A stretch of DNA of 9,538 bases from the NCBI GenBank assembly GCA_905201565.1, contig CAJKOS010000062.1, forward strand, positions 1-9,538, read 5' to 3'. The notes beneath the pieces were generated by a model. The model saw only the letters and a list, made by a program, of their open reading frames with translations. It made no database searches and was not told the DNA's origin. The DNA comes from an uncultured Erysipelotrichaceae bacterium (GTDB lineage Bacteria > Bacillota_I > Bacilli_A > Erysipelotrichales > Erysipelotrichaceae). Of this stretch, positions 6,342 through 9,538 are shown piece after piece; within the stretch, counting starts at the first letter, position 1; every line of letters begins with the position of its first letter. A program made the translations under genes and the position numbers.

Positions 6342-6347
6342 ACAACT

Positions 6348-7196
6348 ATGAACAACGTCACAAGAAGATCAACACTTTTCGCACTCAGTGCCGTATTGCT
6401 TGCAGGATGTGGTTCCAGCAACACCGCATCAACCGCAGAAACAACAGCAGATGCCAACACATTGCGGGTTGGTATGGAATGCAACTATGCACCATATAAC
6501 TGGTCCACAACAACAGAAACAGAAACATCAAAGCAGATTTCTGAAGTTGACTACTGCGATGGCTATGATGTCATGATGGCAACAGAACTTGCTGAAAAGA
6601 CAGACAGAGAAGTTGAAATCGTCAAGCTCGACTGGGACAACCTGGTTCTCTCCCTGCAGAATGATCAGATCGATGCCGTCATCGCTGGTATGACAGCTAC
6701 ACCAGATCGTGAAGAAGAAGTAGACTTCACAACACCATATTATGTTTCTACTGAAGTCGTCCTTGTCAGAAAAGACAGCGACCTCGCTGACATCACATCT
6801 CTTGAAGAACTCTCCGGCAGAAAGGTAGTCGGTCAGATGAACACACTCTACGATACAATCATCGACCAGATTCCGGATGTTGACCATCAGCCGGCTGCAG
6901 AAACATTCCCGGCAGCCGTACAGGCATTGCAGGCTGGTGCTGTTGATGCGGTCACATCTGAGCTTCCTGTTGCCAAAGGTGTAACAGAAGCAAATCCAGA
7001 TCTCATGTACATTGAATTTGAAGATGGCAAGGGATTCACAGGTGCTGAAGAAGACGCATCTGTTTCCATCGCCGTCAAGAAGGGAAACACAGACCTGCTC
7101 AACGATCTGCAGGAAGCACTCGATACCATTAGTGAAGAAGACCGTGAAGCAATGATGGAACAGGCAGTCGCAAATCAGCCTGCGAATGAAGAATGA
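6348..7196 (+). CDS. Amino-acid ABC transporter substrate-binding lipoprotein (probable lysine)
   Basis: A 282-residue extracytoplasmic solute-binding protein (SBP family 3). Residues 1-20 form a lipoprotein signal peptide with an RR pair, a hydrophobic stretch and lipobox LLAG-C, so Cys21 is lipidated and the protein sits on the outer face of the membrane. A Ser/Thr/Ala-rich linker follows to about 38. The first lobe shows LRVGMECNYAPYNW (39-52), DGYDVMMATELAEKT (71-85) and the typical IDAVIAGMTATPDREEEVDF (108-127). The second lobe runs from about 150 (SLEELSGRKVVGQMNTLYD). The C-terminus is acidic. The ATG at 6348 follows GGAGGAG. Sequence alone suggests a polar or cationic amino acid; the lysine riboswitch directly upstream makes lysine the most likely ligand (inference). 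First gene of a three-gene importer operon, overlapping the permease by 4 nt. Confidence 0.93.
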   Translation: MNNVTRRSTLFALSAVLLAGCGSSNTASTAETTADANTLRVGMECNYAPYNWSTTTETETSKQISEVDYCDGYDVMMATELAEKTDREVEIVKLDWDNLVLSLQNDQIDAVIAGMTATPDREEEVDFTTPYYVSTEVVLVRKDSDLADITSLEELSGRKVVGQMNTLYDTIIDQIPDVDHQPAAETFPAAVQALQAGAVDAVTSELPVAKGVTEANPDLMYIEFEDGKGFTGAEEDASVSIAVKKGNTDLLNDLQEALDTISEEDREAMMEQAVANQPANEE

Positions 7197-7984
7197 TAGA
7201 GAATCTTCTGGATATTATTGAAAACTACTGGCCTTCGCTCTTACTTGGTGTAAGAACAACATTGATTGTCGCCATTACCGGTACGGTATGCGGCATTCTC
7301 ATCGGTCTTATCGTAGGTGGGCTCAAAGCGGTAAAGCTCGACTATACCGCTTCCCCTCTTTCCCGTTTCATCAAGAAAACATATGACATTATCGCCAATG
7401 TCTATATCACCTTCTTCCGTGGAACACCGATGATGGTCCAGGCAATCTTCTTCTATTATCTGTTTCTCGACGTATTCAACTGGGATACACTGACCGCTGC
7501 GATGACGGTCATCTCTGTCAACACCGGTGCCTATATGGCAGAAATCATCCGCTCTGGCATCCAGGCAGTGGATGCCGGACAGACGGAAGCCGCAAGAAGC
7601 CTTGGCATGAGCAATGTGCAGACCATGATGTCTGTCGTATTGCCCCAGGCAGTGCGCAATGCCTTCCCTGCCATCGGTAACGAACTGATTGTCAATATCA
7701 AGGACTCATCCGTATTGATGATCATCTCCATCACCGACCTCATGTTCCAGGCAAAATCCATTGCCGGAACTACTTACCACTTCACAGAAACCTACTTCCT
7801 CATCGCAATGATTTATCTTTTCCTGAATATCATTGCCACAATCATTCTCAACATCATTGAGAAGCGATTGAACAAGACAACCATATCCATTCCACAAAGC
7901 GATACTTCACCTGAATCGATTGCCTTTGCAAAACCTCGTGAACAGAAAGGAACCAACCGCGATTATGACAGCACCAATTATTGA
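7193..7984 (+). CDS. Amino-acid ABC transporter permease (HisM/GlnP type; probable lysine)
   Basis: A 263-residue inner-membrane permease. The N-terminus has [20 protein letters not shown], the usual family opening, and a first membrane helix to about 42. [10 protein letters not shown] (74-83) precedes the central helices. The ATPase-docking EAA loop is [20 protein letters not shown] (132-151). [18 protein letters not shown] (163-180) and a last helix near 201-223 follow, giving about five membrane segments. Residues after about 229 form an unusual polar C-terminal tail of about 35 residues ([11 protein letters not shown]), whose last codons overlap the ATPase gene by 20 nt. The ATG overlaps the binding-protein stop (ATGA); no strong ribosome binding site, so translation is probably coupled. 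Forms the homodimeric channel of the importer. Confidence 0.94.
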   Translation: MIENLLDIIENYWPSLLLGVRTTLIVAITGTVCGILIGLIVGGLKAVKLDYTASPLSRFIKKTYDIIANVYITFFRGTPMMVQAIFFYYLFLDVFNWDTLTAAMTVISVNTGAYMAEIIRSGIQAVDAGQTEAARSLGMSNVQTMMSVVLPQAVRNAFPAIGNELIVNIKDSSVLMIISITDLMFQAKSIAGTTYHFTETYFLIAMIYLFLNIIATIILNIIEKRLNKTTISIPQSDTSPESIAFAKPREQKGTNRDYDSTNY

Positions 7985-8702
7985 AATCAGAAACATTCAT
8001 AAGCGCTTTGGAAACCTCGAAGTGCTCAAGGGCATAGACTTCAATGTCAATGAAGGAGAAGTTGTCTGCCTGATCGGTAAATCCGGTTCTGGCAAGTCCA
8101 CATTACTGAGATGTATCAACCTGTTGGAAAAACCAGATGAAGGTTCCATCGTCGTCTTTGGGGAAGACATCACAAAGACAAAGAACGTCAATGCCTATCG
8201 GGCACGTGTTGGTATGTGCTTTCAGCAGTTCAACCTCTTCAACAACATGAATGTGCTTGAAAACTGCATGAAGCCACAGATGAAAGTGCTCAAGCGCTCC
8301 AAACAGGAAGCACAGGAAACAGCTATGAAGTACCTTGCCAAGGTCGGCATGGAAAGCTTTGCCAATGCGGATGTCAAAACGATATCCGGTGGTCAGAAAC
8401 AGCGTGTTGCCATTGCCCGTGCATTGTGCATGAATCCAAAGCTCATGTTGTTCGATGAACCGACATCTGCCCTCGATCCGGAAATGGTTGGTGAAGTGCT
8501 CAACATCATGAAGGAACTGGCAGAAGATGGATTGACGATGATCGTCGTCACCCATGAAATGTCCTTTGCAAGAGATGTCAGTGACCGCGTTGTCTTTATG
8601 GACAAGGGTATCATTGAAGAAGAAGGCAGTCCCGAACAGGTATTTACCTCGCCAAAGAGCGAAAGAACAAAGGAATTTTTGAGAAGCTTCATCAGAAACT
8701 AA
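7965..8702 (+). CDS. Amino-acid ABC transporter ATP-binding protein (GlnQ/HisP type; probable lysine)
   Basis: A 245-residue ATPase that powers the importer from the cytoplasmic side. Walker A is GKSGSGKST (38-46), the Q-loop is CFQQFNLF (85-92), the signature is [14 protein letters not shown] (140-153), Walker B is [13 protein letters not shown] (160-172) and the H-loop is VVTHEMSFA (194-202). All catalytic residues are present. The length is standard and no extra domain is fused. The ATG at 7965 gives the family-typical start ([12 protein letters not shown]); an in-frame TTG at 7920 lies inside the permease and would add 15 unrelated residues. The nearest Shine-Dalgarno-like AAAGGA is 13-14 nt upstream, longer than usual, so coupling to permease translation is likely. 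Ends at a strong terminator. Confidence 0.95.
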   Translation: MTAPIIEIRNIHKRFGNLEVLKGIDFNVNEGEVVCLIGKSGSGKSTLLRCINLLEKPDEGSIVVFGEDITKTKNVNAYRARVGMCFQQFNLFNNMNVLENCMKPQMKVLKRSKQEAQETAMKYLAKVGMESFANADVKTISGGQKQRVAIARALCMNPKLMLFDEPTSALDPEMVGEVLNIMKELAEDGLTMIVVTHEMSFARDVSDRVVFMDKGIIEEEGSPEQVFTSPKSERTKEFLRSFIRN

Positions 8703-8725
8703 AAGAGATCAATGATCTCTTTTTT
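8701..8725 (+). terminator. Intrinsic terminator of the ABC transporter operon
   Basis: AAAAGAGATC (8701-8710), loop AAT, GATCTCTTTT (8714-8723), then TT: a perfect 10-bp stem with a run of six T. It overlaps the ATPase stop codon. The A-rich 5' arm makes it potentially bidirectional. Confidence 0.88.
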
Positions 8726-8733
8726 GATACAAT
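8725..8733 (+). promoter_or_regulatory. Candidate extended -10 promoter of the radical SAM gene
   Basis: TGATACAAT fits TGnTAnAAT with one mismatch from TATAAT. It lies within and directly after the terminator T-run and ends 6 nt before the ATG at 8740, so transcription would begin at about the ATG itself. No -35 (GAGATC at 17-nt spacing) is seen. Confidence 0.45.
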
Positions 8734-8739
8734 GGACAC

Positions 8740-9538
8740 ATGTTGAAAAGAATCTATATCGAAATCACAAACCACTGCAACCTGCAATGTGCATTCTGTC
8801 TGCCCCATAAGCGCAAGCCATTGTCTATGACAACCGACTTCTTCCGCCATGTGGTACGCCAGGCAAAACACTATACACCCTACATCTATCTCCATGTCAA
8901 AGGAGAACCACTTCTCCATCCCCAATTTGATGAAATCATGACCATTGCGGATGAAGAAGGCATGTTTGTACAGCTTGTCACAAACAGCACCTTCCTATAC
9001 CGCTACTCAGATGCATTGTTACAACACCCTTCCCTGCGCAAGATTTCCTTTTCCTTGCAGAGTATTGAATACCAGAAAGAAGAACCACTCACCTTGTTGA
9101 AGCCAATCCTCTCCTTTTGTGAAGCAGCCTCCCAAAAAGATTACCCTTATTGTGAAATCCGCTTCTGGAGGAGTGATCAGCTGTTGGAAGATAAAACAGC
9201 ATTGTGCCTTGCATACCTCAAAGAACACTACCCATTTACTGCTTCGCGAAGTGCGAAGAACTTCTCCATCATGCCACATGTCTATGTCGACTTTGACAAT
9301 GCCTTTACCTGGCCAGACGCAAGTGACAAAGAAAATAGTGAAAGAGGTTATTGCCATGGTGCAATTGACCAAATTGCCATCCTTTCAGATGGTACGGTAG
9401 TACCATGTTGTCTTGACCAGAATGGAGACATTGCCTTTGGCAATCTCCATGAAGAAGCACTTGAGACAATCCTTTCTTCTGAACGCTATAGAGCAATGTG
9501 TGATGGTCTGCACAACCGGTACCTCACAGAATCCTTCT
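8740..9538 (+). CDS. Radical SAM/SPASM-domain protein (partial, 3' end outside window)
   Basis: The frame from ATG 8740 stays open to the window end (266 codons shown); the stop lies beyond. The radical SAM 4Fe-4S motif is CNLQCAFC (Cys13, Cys17, Cys20; CX3CX2C), right after the first strand LKRIYIEITNH. GEP (55-57) is the SAM-amino-group motif, and VTNST (80-84) and SFSLQS follow as barrel strands. Near the C-terminal side, Cys205 and the pair Cys223-Cys224 in SDGTVVPCCLDQNG (216-229), followed by FGNL, are typical of SPASM auxiliary-cluster domains, which often act on peptides or protein side chains. Substrate unknown; no precursor peptide or partner gene is visible. No Shine-Dalgarno sequence precedes the ATG. 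Gene lies after the ABC terminator and is probably a separate unit. Confidence 0.88.
   Translation, partial: MLKRIYIEITNHCNLQCAFCLPHKRKPLSMTTDFFRHVVRQAKHYTPYIYLHVKGEPLLHPQFDEIMTIADEEGMFVQLVTNSTFLYRYSDALLQHPSLRKISFSLQSIEYQKEEPLTLLKPILSFCEAASQKDYPYCEIRFWRSDQLLEDKTALCLAYLKEHYPFTASRSAKNFSIMPHVYVDFDNAFTWPDASDKENSERGYCHGAIDQIAILSDGTVVPCCLDQNGDIAFGNLHEEALETILSSERYRAMCDGLHNRYLTESF

Noticed and set aside
6348..8702. Cystine importer as the name for the ABC operon
   Set aside because: Family resemblance alone cannot separate cystine, glutamine and cationic amino-acid importers, and the lysine riboswitch argues for lysine.
9240..9262. Inverted repeat GCTTCGCGAAG inside the radical SAM gene
   Set aside because: Short palindrome within coding sequence, without a T-run or flanking site; likely chance.
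9019..9372. 117-codon minus-strand frame near the window end
   Set aside because: Antisense to the open radical SAM frame, which has conserved cysteine motifs; no support for coding.
1..9538. CRISPR arrays, insertion sequences, tRNA/rRNA, phage genes
   Set aside because: No spaced direct repeats, transposase-like frames, cloverleaf or rRNA sequence were seen on either strand.

Overview
The window looks like chromosomal DNA from a low-to-moderate GC Gram-positive bacterium (Bacillota). Supporting signs are the infC-rpmI-rplT operon with an RNA attenuator leader, an Asp23/Gls24-family protein, strong AGGAGG-type ribosome binding sites, extended -10 promoters, a lysine riboswitch and a lipoprotein-type ABC solute-binding protein. 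The overall gene set would suit Erysipelotrichia or a relative, but that placement is an inference from style, not from a search. No phage, IS, CRISPR, tRNA or rRNA was seen.

Minus strand, reading from 6006 down to 1: an extended -10 promoter only 9 nt from the start codon drives truB (tRNA pseudouridine-55 synthase). This is followed by ribF (FAD synthetase/riboflavin kinase, 1-nt stop/start overlap), an RsmF-type rRNA m5C methyltransferase (4-nt ATGA overlap) and, 6 nt further on, a RelA/SpoT-domain gene. The RelA/SpoT gene is split by a one-base frameshift inside its catalytic domain and also shows degenerate catalytic motifs. A small Asp23/Gls24-like gene with its own extended -10 follows. 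A consensus promoter begins just past the Asp23 stop and starts a structured leader of about 140 nt, ending in a terminator-like hairpin. The leader precedes infC (IF3, TTG start), rpmI (L35) and rplT (L20, cut by the window edge). This matches the known L20-type autoregulatory leader arrangement.

Plus strand, from 6083 to 8725: a promoter, a lysine (L-box) riboswitch with an intrinsic terminator as expression platform, then a three-gene polar amino-acid ABC importer (lipoprotein binding protein, permease, ATPase) whose genes overlap, closed by a strong terminator. By sequence alone the transporter is a generic polar amino-acid importer; the riboswitch makes lysine the best-supported substrate.

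Downstream of that terminator a radical SAM/SPASM protein starts at 8740 and runs off the end of the window. A candidate extended -10 embedded at the end of the terminator would put its transcription start at the ATG, i.e. a leaderless message. truB shows a similar geometry.

No clearly novel system was found. The points most worth checking are the lysine riboswitch/transporter assignment, the frameshifted and degenerate RelA/SpoT protein, the two candidate leaderless mRNAs, and the N-terminally extended L35.
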